64,000 nt of DNA, taken from contig QVRM01006121.1 of assembly GCA_003439945.1 (NCBI GenBank), positions 37,501 to 101,500 on the forward strand, written 5' to 3'. Position numbers and translations under genes: made by a program. Position 1 is the stretch's first letter. The number at the start of each line of letters is the position of its first letter. Source of the DNA: Dermanyssus gallinae (lineage: Eukaryota; Arthropoda; Arachnida; Mesostigmata; Dermanyssidae). Shown piece by piece: positions 21,618-33,579 of the stretch. Below the pieces are notes generated by a model that had not been told where the DNA came from, did no database searches, and worked only from the letters and a program-made list of their open reading frames with translations.

Positions 21618-22279
21618 GATATGATTGTTGATCATTTCCGATTGATGGAAGACATATATATATATATATATATATATATTTCCCGATTTATGTAACATAT
21701 ATGCATACATACATATAGACATATATACATGCATACATTCATATAATGCTGACATTCCTCGTCGATTGAGCGACGACCAGACCGACTTTCCGTGGGGCAC
21801 GGCGCAATGCGCGTGGATCGCTTTAGAGAACCGACTCTCTCAATCGTAAGTCCTCCTTGCCCATCTGCCGTACCGGTACCGGTAGGTACCGCCGGGCCAA
21901 GTCATTTCTCTCAGCCAAAAAAAAAACGATTTGATACATCACCATCGCCACCAATACCCCAGCGCCATCGCCGCCATCATCAAAACCACCACCATCACCA
22001 CCACCACCACCACCATTACTATCGCCGCCACACATGCGACTACACTGAAGTGGCAAAACATTTGCCTCGAAATGTTTGCCTGATTCTTGTCATCGTTGTT
22101 ACAGCAGCAGCTACAGCAGCGACCTGTCGCCGGCTATGCGCCCATGACGCAGCAGCAGTAGCTCAATCAACGTAAGGCTTGTTGATGATCTCCGTCGGCT
22201 ACAGTCATCAGTCGCGGTCTGTCTCTCTCTCGGTCTATCTGTCTGACGGTCTGTCGGTCTGACGGTCATTCAATCGACG
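21618..22279. other. Spacer with TA and CAC/CAT microsatellites
   Basis: A TA array (21655-21681) and CATA-type sequence follow SINE copy 2. A GGTACC-rich short palindrome lies at about 21873-21895, and CAC/CCA/CAT repeats at about 21940-22020. No gene recognised. Confidence 0.5.
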
Positions 22280-22960
22280 GCGGTGAGGATCGATCGCACG
22301 TGGCTCTCGTCTTTTTGTCAATGTCGTCTTTGTCGTTTTCAGCTGAGTCGGTGGCGGCGGCGGCGGCCGGCGGTGAAGCCCTTGAGCCATCGACCTCATC
22401 ATCGAGCCATCGACATGGATAGCGACAGAGCCCTTTTCGTCTTTACATCGCGGGGGACACCGTCGTCAGCAGCAGCAACATCAGCAGCAGCAGCAGCAAC
22501 AGCAGCAGCGTCCGCCCGCCCGCCATGCCGTCCGCCGTTCAGAGGAGGTGCAGGAGAGAGCACTTGCTGCTCGTCGTAGTCCCATATCCCCTCGTCGTAG
22601 TCCCATGTCCCCTTCCCACCTGCGCTTGCCGCTGCTGGCTCCATCCCTACCGCCTCCACCAACACCATGACTGGTACCGCCGCCCCAGCCGCAGCCGTCG
22701 CTGTCGCTGTCGCCGCCTTAACCACTACCGGCTACTTGCTACCGTCTACGGTGCGCTGCGGCCGGCACCATGGGTACTTTGTGACGACGCACCGGTGGTG
22801 CACCGGTGCACATTGGGGCACTCCATCATCGCATCGACCAACGACGACATGGCACTTGTGCAGTAGGCGTCGTGGCGGTAGGTTCGTTCCACTACTGCCA
22901 CCACCTACAGGTACAACACTTCGACCCTTCTACTTGTACTCGGTACGCTACTATTGGCGC
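22280..22960. other. GC- and CpG-rich block, possible promoter or exon
   Basis: This block is clearly more GC-rich than its surroundings, with GGCGGCGGCGGCCGGCGG near 22350, CAG/CAA tracts (22470-22510) and several CCGCC/GTCG motifs. Overlapping frames are open on both strands. The minus frame 22725-22399 would encode 108 residues including a tandem WDYDEGIWDYDE and an Ala-rich tract, the kind of low-complexity protein found in transcription regulators. No domain or clear splice sites support it. It could be a CpG-island-like regulatory region or a 5' exon of an unseen gene. Confidence 0.3.
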
Positions 22961-23378
22961 GATACTGTATCTGCTGACACAGTGGTGAATACCGCTATGA
23001 AGTAGTAGGAACTCTCCTGTTACCACGTGAACCCTTACTGCTTCTACTACCACTAATTCTAGTAGTAGCTGTACGGGTCGCAGTAGTAGTAATAGTAATT
23101 TAGAAGCCTTAGCAAGTTTTCCACTTCCTTCGTGGCCAAGGACGACAACATGGTGGTCGAGCGTGGGGTAGTAGTAGTCAGTGAATGACTACGGGCTCAT
23201 TCAGTCTTTGTCGATCGCTGTGGACGGTTGTTGTTGTTGTAGTCGTTGCTGTTGCTGTTGTTGTTATTGTTGTTGTTGTTGTTGTTGTCGCCGTTGTTAT
23301 TGTTCTTGCTCTTGTCGTTGGTGTTGGTAGTCCGTGAGCCTCAGCATCGTTGACGTCACCGCCATGGCCGCGGAGGAA
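22961..23378. repeat. Spacer with AGT and (TTG)n tracts
   Basis: TAGTAG-type repeats at 23040-23095 and a TTG/CTG tract at about 23225-23312. No gene recognised. Confidence 0.5.
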
Positions 23379-23474
23379 GGCGACTTCATTGATGACTTTG
23401 CTGCCCGGATGGCGACTTCATTGATGACTTTGTTGCCCGGACGGCGACTTCATTGATGACTTTGCTGCTCGGAC
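23379..23474 (+). repeat. 32-bp tandem repeat, three units
   Basis: Three 32-base units (23379, 23411, 23443) share GGCGACTTCATTGATGACTT followed by TG(C/T)TGC(C/T)CGGA and two variable bases. They are nearly identical, so the triplication is recent. Because 32 is not a multiple of three, it would shift any reading frame, which argues against coding. Confidence 0.9.
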
Positions 23475-24104
23475 AACGCCGTTCTATGCAGAAGCAGTAG
23501 CAGCAGCAGCAGCAGCAGGAGATGTACAACGACAAAAACCAAGAACGACTAGTCAGCCACCCAGCCATCCATTCATCGCACGAATGGGTCATCAGTGTTG
23601 TCTGTGTTGCTGCCGCCACTGATTCTGCTGTACTTGTTTTCTGCGCTTACCGTATTTCCGGCACTATTAACGGGCAGCCAGTGTACGTAGTACATATACG
23701 CCGATATACGCTTCACGCGCAGACTACCAACGACTGGAGAGAGAACGTGCGAAGCCCGGAGCGTTCCCGCTAGGAACAGCTTGTTCCCGCGCTGAGTTGT
23801 TCGCGCTACGACTGGATACCCTCATCGTGCGTCACACGCGCTCGCACATACACATACACACACGTAGATAGATGCCAACTAAGACGAAGACCATGAGGCA
23901 GCGTGACGATCTTCCCGACGATGGACCGACTAACTATGTTAGGTGGTTGGTGCTGTGCGTCAAGTAATGCCAGCAACGCAGGCCCTCAAGGCAGGACGAT
24001 GCGAGAATCCGAGAACGATCGAAAGCCTCCTCGATCGATACAGCTGCTTGTTGTTGTTGTCGAGCGAGTTCTCCGAACTCCGTTAATGTCGGACGAATAC
24101 GTAT
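23475..24104. other. Stretch without recognisable gene
   Basis: A short CAG tract (23493-23517) followed by ordinary sequence and CACA/CATA-type simple sequence (23845-23865). Nothing recognised. Confidence 0.4.
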
Positions 24105-24275
24105 GTTGTTATCCGGTGGTAGTATGTTGTTATCTGTTAGTACGTTGTTATCCGGTGGTAGTATGTTGTTATCCGTTAGTACGTTGTTATCCGGTGGTAG
24201 TATGTTGTTATCCGTTAGTACGTTGTTATCCGGTGGCAGTATGTTGTTATCCGGTAGTATGTTGTTATCCGTTAG
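24105..24275 (+). repeat. Alternating 21/18-bp minisatellite
   Basis: Nine subunits start with GTTGTTATC and alternate between a long form ending CGGTGGTAGTAT (21 bases) and a short form ending CGTTAGTAC (18 bases), giving a 39-base higher-order unit. The plus frame is open (CYPVVVCCYPLVR-type repeat), but this follows from unit lengths that are multiples of three. Confidence 0.9.
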
Positions 24276-24704
24276 CCAATGCTAACCGGTGATGCCCCGT
24301 TTCCTTAGGTCGGGACTGAGGTACTTTGTCCCGATCCGACGGGCTGGAGCCACCCGTGACATGCGAAAGCCTCAAGACCGTCCGTTTGTCTATCCATCTA
24401 TCTATCTATCTATCTGTCCATCTGTCAACGTCATACGTGAGCCATGTCCTGCTATGATCCCGCGGTCCGCATGCGCAGTCCCCGCAAACTCCAGCATCAA
24501 TGGTGTGGTGCATATTCGTGTGTGTGTGTGTGTGTGTGTTTGTTGACTGTGGCTTTCGACGCTCAACCGTGGCAGCGGGAGGCGACTTGGACGGCAGCGG
24601 GAAACGACTTGGACAGCAACGCGACGCGGTCAACGAACAAACGGCCCTGAAGACATAGCCTGTAGACACGGGCTAACTGTACATGAAGTTTCAGAAGCTC
24701 GTAT
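24276..24704. other. Spacer with ATCT and GT microsatellites
   Basis: ATCT repeats at about 24391-24416 and (GT)n at 24519-24541. No gene recognised. Confidence 0.45.
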
Positions 24705-24905
24705 CTACAGATATCTCCCAAGGGCCCTCCTCGCCTCGCAAATCGCCTCGCGTTCGTCGCCGTCTCTCTCCGCAAAGAAGGACCGAACAACACCGCAACG
24801 CAAACTTCTAAGGTCTTTATCGAGAAGCGTGAAGGCTTCCTTCTTTGCTGAACTCGCGCTTGACGCACCGCCACCGATGCGTAGAGATGCCAGCTGTGCC
24901 GCCAT
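24705..24905 (-). CDS. Candidate first exon or small protein, unknown
   Basis: A 66-codon frame starting MAAQLASLRIGGG and ending GRYL, then TAG. It is not repeat-driven and has mixed, charged composition (a central K/E/R/D-rich part containing FFAERDGDEREAI). Its start codon sits in AAGATGGCGGC, a strong match to the YY1 motif that often overlaps start sites of housekeeping genes in animals, and the context is good for initiation. A TATA-like TATAGTTTATAG lies about 40 bases upstream inside a short inverted repeat (AGCTATA/TATAGCT, near 24928-24944). I do not recognise the product. It could be a complete short ORF, the first exon of a spliced gene (no strong donor is evident before the stop), or chance. 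Confidence 0.25.
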   Translation of the reverse strand: MAAQLASLRIGGGASSASSAKKEAFTLLDKDLRSLRCGVVRSFFAERDGDEREAICEARRALGRYL

Positions 24906-27783
24906 CTTATTAAACTACAGCCACTCTAGCTATAAACTATAGCTGGCAATATATGTGTCGCTACTTGTGCCGCTTCATAGGCAGGACAACACTGTCACCC
25001 CGTCTTGGTAAGATTCGTTCAAGTTAATCAATACACGATGTTTGTTTGGGTTGCGTTGAGTATTGATGCCACTTTATAAACTGGCAGACATAATTGACTT
25101 ACTGTGGGACGAGCGAGCAGATAAGTGGGGCAAAATCAACGCCAGGTGTGGAGCTGCGTGGGATGTCTCAGTTATTTGCAGCAGAAAATATCATAATCGG
25201 TAGTTCGATGATTTGGAAAATCTAAAACGGCACTTACGGAAAATAGCTACGTTTTACGTTCAGGTTTAGATATTGAATATGGATTGCGTTTACCTAGCCT
25301 TCTTCGGCACGGAGCCATTATTTGCAAGTAATTCTTATGGAATGAGGATCGTGGACGACGAGCATACAAGAGCCGCACGCAAAAGTGCACTTCATCTTTG
25401 TAGAAATGTACGAGTTGACTTATCATCTTGCTATGAATAGTTAAATACGAAAATATATGTCGGCAAGCAGAACGTGTAGTAAACGTGATCTTGTTGTCAT
25501 GAGTTGCTCAGTGCTCTGTTGACAGTGGGGCTGGACGTCAAGAACTGGCTTTTCTTGTAAACCCTATATATATATATAGACTTGTGTACGCTTGTATACA
25601 TATCGAATATAGAAGGCCATGCGCGCAGTTAACTTGAATTGAGATCACTGTAACTACGTCTGCATTATCGGCACGTCGGGCATAATTTTGTGTGGCCACG
25701 GGCTGTTTCTTTGTAGCTCCTTAAACTTTATCATCATTACATTTTTGTTACGTATACGAGGACATTTATTCATGGCTGGGATCATTGCTCTAAGGACTCA
25801 CTTTGTTAGTCAGTGTGGCAAATTCTATTATTCTCGACCTTCTGTGTTTACAAAATGTGCTGCGACAAACCACTCAACTTACACCACTTCTATTACAGCG
25901 TACCAGAATCGTCTCGTATTGCGCTCGAACTTGTGAAATACATAAGCTGAATCAAATCTGTATGTAACTTCACCTGTCCAGCATTCAAGGATCGTTACAT
26001 GGGCCGATCGAGGCCTCACGTAGCTCGTGGCGCCAAGACTCTAACAAACTATTGAGATTAAACTTTGGTTCCACAGGCACAGTGACGCGGAGATGTCTAA
26101 TCGTGACTACAAAAGTTCGTAAGTTGATCTGAGCATTAAGTATACGTTTGGTTTCGTGGCTAATAACGGCGGACAAAAGTCACGTTTACAGCATTAGAAA
26201 AATAGAGGACTAGCCATAAAAAAGCTCCGTTAAGGACTCGTCCACCATTTTTTTTTATTATCCTAAAGCCGTCTCCACCCTGGAGATACAGCCTGCGAAC
26301 CCCAATGTTGACCTATACACTGCAAGCTTTATTTTGTATAGTATGGAAAGCTCCTTCATTTGTGTAAAAAAGGGTAAGAAATGACTGGTCGCAGGGGTGC
26401 CTAAGCGTTATTTCACACAATATTTTAAAGGGCATATTGCATGCAATCAAGCCCGCGCCAACAACCTAAGTGAAGTCGTAAATATCACCCTAGAAGAAAC
26501 CTACTTTCAAACAGTAAGAATTTCGGAATTATGTGCGCTGCAATGCCCCCCCCCCCGGTCTTGTCTGCTGGCTTTTGCTGAGGAATGCAAGCCACCAGCG
26601 TCATGCTTGACCCTTTACCCGAAGAGTGTTCTAGCCGGCGTACCGGGGATAGATTCCAAGGCAAAACGTACAACCCAGCGAGATCTTAGACAGCATGGCA
26701 TGTCTAACGATAACTGTACGTTCTTCTAGGCCTCAGGCGCCTTTAGTGGGAGTTGGTTTGGCGTTTTACTCTTGCCTCTCGTTGACACCACGCTTGTCCC
26801 TAGCATAAGCAGTTTTGTGTGCAATCCTGCCCTACGCAAATTCAGAGATACCTTAGACTTGAACAGTTGTTGTGCTAATTCAAAGGCCTCCCGGGTTAGA
26901 TAACCCGTAACCACACGTTAACGCGAAGACAATTGTTCACTCCAAAGTGCTAACATAAAAAGTCATTTAATAAAAGGCCTTGGTTAAAATCAGATAGAAA
27001 GCGTATTCATCATTTGGTTCACTAAAAAAACTGTCAGAGCAGCTTGGATATCATTTACGCTCTAACCTAGAGGTGTTGTTATCATGCTTCGAGTAAGACT
27101 CAAAAGTCTAGAAGGGAGGGGCAGGAAAGAACAGAGGTCCAGCAATAGCTGCTATTCTTCTTATTTCTTCGCGTCATCAGTGGAACAAAACTGCTATCAG
27201 GAGTAAAAGCTTTGTTTTTTTTCTGTGAGACTTAAATTGATGTCTTAAGAGTCAATTACTTAACACAACGGTTAGAGTGGAATGACTGGATATTTTGAAC
27301 GCGACGGAATAGATTTCAGGCCGAATGTTTAGCAAGATGTCCAAATAAACAGAAATTTAGTAACGTTAGTTGTAAGTTGACCTACTTATCGTTACCTTAG
27401 CGTGACCGTCACACCGCGACTCTCATTTAGCAGAGACGTTGATGACAATGCTAGATCAACGCAAAGTGTCAAAAACGACACGCTTCATAGATTTACTGAT
27501 TTTGAAACAAAGTATTACACATTTGTTGCGAATCAGTGCGTGGAACGTCCGGCATTTTTTCTAGACTGGCAGTTCTAAATAAAACCTCCTAAATGCACTT
27601 CAATGGTCTTAGGCAACAGTAAGATAGCATATAATAAATTGGTTCATATAGCAAACAACATAACAGTGATGTCCAATGGTGGGAGATTTACCGTTTACCG
27701 CATTTTTTGGTTGCGCTTTTTTAACTAATATTATTTGAGTTCTCGGCCTGCATGTTACAATGACTTTCATTGTTCAGTGTCCT
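24906..27783. other. Long stretch without recognisable gene
   Basis: AT-rich ordinary sequence with a short TA tract (25566-25579) and a C run (26546-26555). Frames are short; those at 26397-26729 (+) and 26726-26914 (-) matched no family known to me. No tRNA or terminal repeat seen. Confidence 0.45.
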
Positions 27784-27803
27784 TATATATATATATATAT
27801 ATT

Positions 27804-27881
<78 letters not shown>

Positions 27882-27883
27882 CA
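27784..27883. repeat. (TA)n array, about 100 bp
   Basis: TA dinucleotides with single TTA and CA interruptions near 27802, 27811 and 27853. No element clearly abuts it. Confidence 0.9.
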
Positions 27884-28584
27884 TTGTAGCGTATGATCTT
27901 TCTTCTTAGATTGCATCTCACGGTTTATTAATTATGATTTGAGCGTACCGTTTTTCTTTGTCGGAACATTCTACGGTAGGATATTGTGTGTGAGGCTCTC
28001 ACTCTACTTAGATCGAGAAGCCCACGGGCGGAAGCACAGTCGCGCTGCTCGAGACCGGATCGATTCCCTGGAGGAAATCTGAAAGCTGGAGAAGAAGTGT
28101 CGCCGTACGTGAGAAGACCCGACGCACAAGGGCAAACAGCGTCGGCGGTAGAAGAAGGGGATCGCTGAGACAAACAAGCCCCAGGCGCCAGTCTCCGTAC
28201 ACTTAGTTTAAACATTAGAGATCGGCTGGACCGGTCGGGATGAGAACTTACTTTCATATATGATGACCCAGCTCTTGACAGGTCTCTAGCACAGCCAGAA
28301 GATGCTTACGTTGTCGAGAAGGCTCGTAGCTTCACGGGCCTTCACATGGTACTGGGTCGCCCATCCTGAGCGGAGCAGCGCGTACCCCTGGCGCTTCTAA
28401 TGAGGGCAACGGCATTTAATTCTCACAACAAACTATGTAAAATTAGGACATGTAACTTGATGGCCTCTCTCACGCAGTTAAGAGTGTTACAAGCCTATAA
28501 AGGCATTCTCCCAGCGAAGACTGTAGAGAGCATTCTAGGCATTGTGCGCCTCTTTGTGACTCCAAGATGTAAGTGGCTCTAATA
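27884..28584. other. Stretch without recognisable gene
   Basis: Ordinary sequence with overlapping short frames on both strands at 27928-28257 and no domain recognised. It ends at the outer edge of the foldback repeat. Confidence 0.4.
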
Positions 28585-29059
28585 CAAACATTTAATTCCC
28601 ATGCAGCAACAATAGGAGGCACATCAGTAATCGCAACCGCGAACAAAATAACAATAACACAAAGTAAACTAACAAAAGCACTAATAGCGGCAACCGGGAC
28701 AACGATGACCAACACGGAAAAGTAACAACAATTGTATAGTATTCAGTACCAAAGCGACCAGTGCGACAAATCGCAACAACAACAACAACTACAACAACAA
28801 GAGAAGAACATTTAGCATCTGGCGCCATGGTGACTACATCTGTTGTTGTTGTGATTTTTGTTGTTGCGATTTGGTCTGGTCGCTTTGGTACTGAATACTA
28901 TACAATTGTTGTTACTTTTTCGTTTTGGTCATCGTTGTTCCGGTTGCCGCTTCTAGTGCATTTGTTACTTTACTTTGTGTTATTGTTATTTTGTTCTCGC
29001 TTGCGGTTATTGGTGTGCCTCTTATTGTTGCTGCTATAGTCGCGGGAATAAAAAGGTTG
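28585..29059. repeat. Foldback: inverted repeat with about 190-bp arms
   Basis: The left arm (28603-28795) and right arm (28842-29034) are reverse complements. By hand alignment about 170 bases pair with roughly 13 mismatches and one 4-base gap, about 92 percent identity. After an unpaired step, a 16-base pair of outer blocks (28585-28600 and 29044-29059) also matches partly. The spacer is only about 46 bases, rich in CAA plus GGCGCCATGG. Transcription through it from either strand would give a near-perfect 190-bp duplex. Both arms encode the same short frame (containing RFGTEYYTIVVTF) on opposite strands, simply reflecting the palindrome. It could be a foldback transposon, a recent inverted duplication or a hairpin-RNA locus. 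No target duplication was found. Confidence 0.9.
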
Positions 29060-29585
29060 AATCGCATTTGCTTGCGTGCTAATTAAGCATATGGCCCGTG
29101 GCCAATATGCGAGAGTGTGTTCAAATAAACGAAAGCACAGTAGCTCGTTTTGAGAGACAGTATGTGTCAGAAGAGACATTGCACCCATAAGGTCATAGCG
29201 AAACTATGGCGGCGCATAGATCGAAGACCACGCAGATCATTTAGACTCATGTTATATGGTCGTCCACGCTATCTATTGGAACGAGAAAAGAACTAGAATT
29301 AAAAAGAATATTTTAATTTCATGTAGAATTTCTACGAACACCCAACGAGCGAGAACAAAGTCTGTGGACTATAAGAGAAGCTTACCACAATCCCTTGTAC
29401 GGCGACACTCTCACCAGAACGTCTAGATAGAGCAGAAGAAATATTTTAATACAGCAGCCGTATCAAAAAGATACGGCTAACGCGAAACACAGGACATATG
29501 GCGTAGGAACGGTAGACGCAACGAGATGCATGCAGATCTGGCTGTTTCGGAGACCTCAAAATGTAATAATAATAATAATAATATT
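29060..29585. other. Stretch without recognisable gene
   Basis: Ordinary sequence ending in a short TAA run (29563-29582), which marks the tail of the retrotransposon 3' end that follows. No gene recognised. Confidence 0.4.
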
Positions 29586-29649
29586 TTTTTATTTGGAACA
29601 AGAGTTTATTGAATCAATATGTACAGGTACAATTACTAATATATTACTT

Positions 29650-29690
<41 letters not shown>

Positions 29691-30017
29691 CAAGGGTTTA
29701 TTTTATCGATATGTACACGTAGCACATTTATGAATATACTACTTATATAACATCTACAATATTGCTTATATTGTTCCTATTGCTTGCTTGTCGGTCACCG
29801 CTCAACATCATCTTGGCGTTGCCTCTCTGTAGTTCCAATGACACTCTCTGTCGGAGGAGCGCGGTCGATCTTGACTTCGCTGTGGCCTCGAAGAGCTTCT
29901 TCCTAAGATCTTTTGTCAGTTTGAGTGCATCCTTGCCCCAAACGCCAGAAAACTCGAGACCGAACGCCATTACAACGTGGTTCTCAAGAAGATGCGCCGT
30001 ATAGGCGCCGTTTGTGC
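29586..30017 (-). mobile_element. Non-LTR retrotransposon 3' end (clade R), copy 1
   Basis: The minus frame ending at 29743 encodes the extreme C-terminus of an ORF2: FGLEFSGVWGKDALKL, then LLRQRVSLELQRGNAKMML, matching the conserved ending (...ETxGxxG..., ...QRxSxxxQRGNA...) of an RT family with a C-terminal CCHC and restriction-like domain. After the stop come two tandem versions of the 3' UTR, each with GTACATAT(C/T)GAT and AATAAA: one ends in a (TA)n tract (29655-29688), the other in a TAA/ATT run at 29563-29582. Upstream, similarity starts abruptly next to the 133-bp (TAA)n array, at nearly the same point as the copy at 33580-33858. Confidence 0.75.
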
Positions 30018-30911
<894 letters not shown>

Positions 30912-30942
30912 GGCAACAGCAGCAGCAAGAACAACAACAACT

Positions 30943-30974
<32 letters not shown>

Positions 30975-30980
30975 TACAGC

Positions 30981-31075
<95 letters not shown>

Positions 31076-31146
31076 CGACGACGACGACGACGACGACGAC
31101 AACAACAACAGCAACAAAAACAACAATAACAACAACGACAACAAGA
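30912..31146 (+). repeat. (CAA)n / (CGA)n array
   Basis: CAG/CAA modules (30912-30975) lead into about 100 bases of pure CAA, then eight or nine CGA units (31074-31100), then CAA again. Frames across it encode poly-Gln or poly-Thr. It is of opposite polarity to the TTG arrays of the first 5 kb. Confidence 0.9.
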
Positions 31147-32307
31147 ACGTCATAGCTTCGCCATAGGCTAACCGATCGACAAACGTACCAGCTGCACTAT
31201 AGCGGCAAATGCCTGCATATATAGTGTAATGATGGGCTTATGTGGCACAACCGACAGAATGCAATGACCATGCTAACCTAACATCAGCCATCTAACAAAC
31301 GAGTATGCCCACATACGTGCATTTGTACTTGTACATATGCGTACAAACACACACACACACATAGACACACGAACGCACATATACACAGGCATACAGACAC
31401 AGAGATTTACACCACTACTAACGCACCCAACACGTAAGAACATGACAAGGCAAGTTGGTGTGCTGCGCCAACCAAGGATGGTAACGAAACTATGCTAGTC
31501 TGGTCTGGCTGGGGGGGGGGGGGGGTTTGGGGGTTCTGCGTCACCATCGTCGGTATTCGATTGATCTGTGTGCCTGGCTGCCATGATGATCAAATGAACT
31601 CGATTCAGTGGTCGGCGATGGCGACGACGACGACGACAATGACGAAACAGCAACGGCAGAATAGTGTTTCCTCTTATTCGTTTATTGTTACGATGGTATG
31701 CTACATACCAGTACTATGGTGTTCAGCAGCAGCAACAGCAGCAGCTTACAGTCCATGCCTGCGCCTGTAGCGGCTTACAGTACAGACCTCGGCAGGTGGA
31801 TATATTGTTTTGCGCGGTCTCTCCCTTCCTTTCTCTCTATCGCTCTCTCTCTCTCACTTGGTCTGTTCCTCTGCCCTCCACCCCACACCCCATGTTCTTC
31901 TTCTTCTTCTCTTTCTCCTTGTTCTTCTTTTCCTTCTTCTTCCTTTCATGCTCCCCTTTTCGGTTCCTGCTACTGCGTCGACTAACACAATTCGCTACCC
32001 CAATTGATCGTACCGCAGACCGTGTGTAGTAAGCACGTCACCGTCGCCGGATGCCGCCGGGTTGGCTGCCTTACATACATACAGCAAAGCGGGAAGCGAT
32101 GCAGCAGCAGCAGTATCTATCGAAAATGCAGCGTGCATTCATCCACCAGCCAGACGCACACACAGAAGCAACCACTCACAGTAGAGTAGCTAGCGTCTCT
32201 ATTCAGCTCGAAGTTCGACAGCTTCGACATCGGCACGCTTCGCCTATGCAGGGCGTCTAACAATCGCTCTCCCGTAGAGTTTGCAAGAATGTGTAAGAAT
32301 GTGCAGA

Positions 32308-32310
<3 letters not shown>
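31147..32310. other. Stretch without recognisable gene, several simple tracts
   Basis: CA-rich sequence (31345-31400), a G run (31511-31524), ACG repeats (31621-31640), CAG/CAA (31727-31745) and C/T-rich sequence (31815-31960). No gene recognised. Confidence 0.45.
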
Positions 32311-32345
<35 letters not shown>

Positions 32346-32460
32346 TTTATATAAATATATATATAGAAATTATTGTGATGATTTATTAATCATTTACAAT
32401 ACGTTTGCACACTTGGCAGTGCTCGCCAAATATATATATATATATATATGTATATACATA
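32311..32460. repeat. Paired (TA)n tracts
   Basis: TA arrays at 32311-32341 and 32430-32449 with ATAAATAT-type sequence after the first. The first has TTTATATAAATATATA-like internal palindromes. Confidence 0.8.
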
Positions 32461-32869
32461 TTTAAATTATGACAATGACTCTCTCTTCGGCGTGTTTTCT
32501 CGTGATACGCGTGAATTATGTGTACGGGTACCCTTCTCGGTAATAGAAAGTTGGTCAGATGTGTCAACTTCGCATAGTAGTAACACATTTATTGGTGCGT
32601 TGATCATGGGAGGCAAGCCATACGATTATATGCTAACGACTTATGATGGTCATATTGTCATAGTCTATTCGAGGACTGTCAAGACGGATTACTAATACGG
32701 ACAGGTGACTGCCACCGACTTCGGGCCGACTGGTTAACGCTTCGGACCTAATTAATCAGAGGCACTGGTCGGAATGCTGCCTTGGCTTAATAGGCATAAG
32801 AAAGAGAGTATCTTTTGTAAAGTTGGTTGGAGCATAATAATAATCATAATAATAATAATTCGGGGGCTG
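32461..32869. other. Short spacer
   Basis: Ordinary sequence ending in an AATAAT-rich tract (32835-32860) just upstream of the plus-strand clade R fragment. No gene recognised. Confidence 0.4.
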
Positions 32870-33539
32870 GCTTTAAGCGCTGCCCTTCCGTCAGCTTGGC
32901 ACCATGCTGGATCCAAACCCCTTCCGCATGGTGTCAGCTCTTAGGATAGGCGCCCCCGTCCGCCAGCCCTTTACGTGCCTCTCATGCGGCCAACCGGTTG
33001 ACTCGGACGGTCTACACCCGTTAAGCTGTCTAAAAAGCCCCGGCAAGGCACGCTGAACTCAACGCCATAGTGAGAAGAGCTCTTAGAAGGGCAGGGATGC
33101 CATCTACGCCCGAACCAGTAGGTCTTAATGGCAGCAGTGAGTTGCGACCTGACGGGGTCACCATCCCGCTGTGATCGCACGGAAAATGCCTTGTATGGGA
33201 TGTAACGGTTTCATGCACGGCGGCGTTATCATATTTACGCCACAACGCAGTCAAATCGGGATGGGTAGCAGAACGTGCGGATTCTGAAAAACGGAGGAAG
33301 TATCTAGAACTATCTAGATGCTACCACTTTGCACCCATTACATTAGAGACACTCGGCTCCATCAGCACAGGTACAGTAAAACTTCTGCAAGACATCGGAA
33401 AACGAATCGAAGACGTTACGGGCGATCGACGCGAGGCCATGTTTTTGAGACAGATGATGTCTTTGGCCGTGTATAGAGGGAACGTGGCTTCCATTATAGG
33501 CGCCGTAAACTGACAGAAAGCGAACAGAGCAGGATAAAC

Positions 33540-33579
<40 letters not shown>
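32870..33579 (+). mobile_element. Non-LTR retrotransposon C-terminal region and tail (clade R), copy 2
   Basis: Plus frames with one frameshift and one internal stop give the C-terminal part of an ORF2. First comes a zinc-binding block (CLSCGQPVDSDGLHPLSC, 32978-33031), then RHAELNAIVRRALRRAG, then RPDGVTIPL (about 33149-33175) and LVWDVT (about 33191-33208). The PD...D spacing matches the (R/K)PD-x-D core of restriction-like endonucleases of early-branching retrotransposons. The ending HFAPITLETLGSI...LRQMMSLAVYRGNVASII stops with TGA at 33511-33513. A tail of GATAAACATAATAATAATAA (33530-33579) follows. The 5' part including RT is missing. Confidence 0.8.

Noticed and set aside
24105..24275. 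CRISPR-like array (regular repeats with spacers)
   Set aside because: Units are contiguous with no unique spacers, and the host is eukaryotic.
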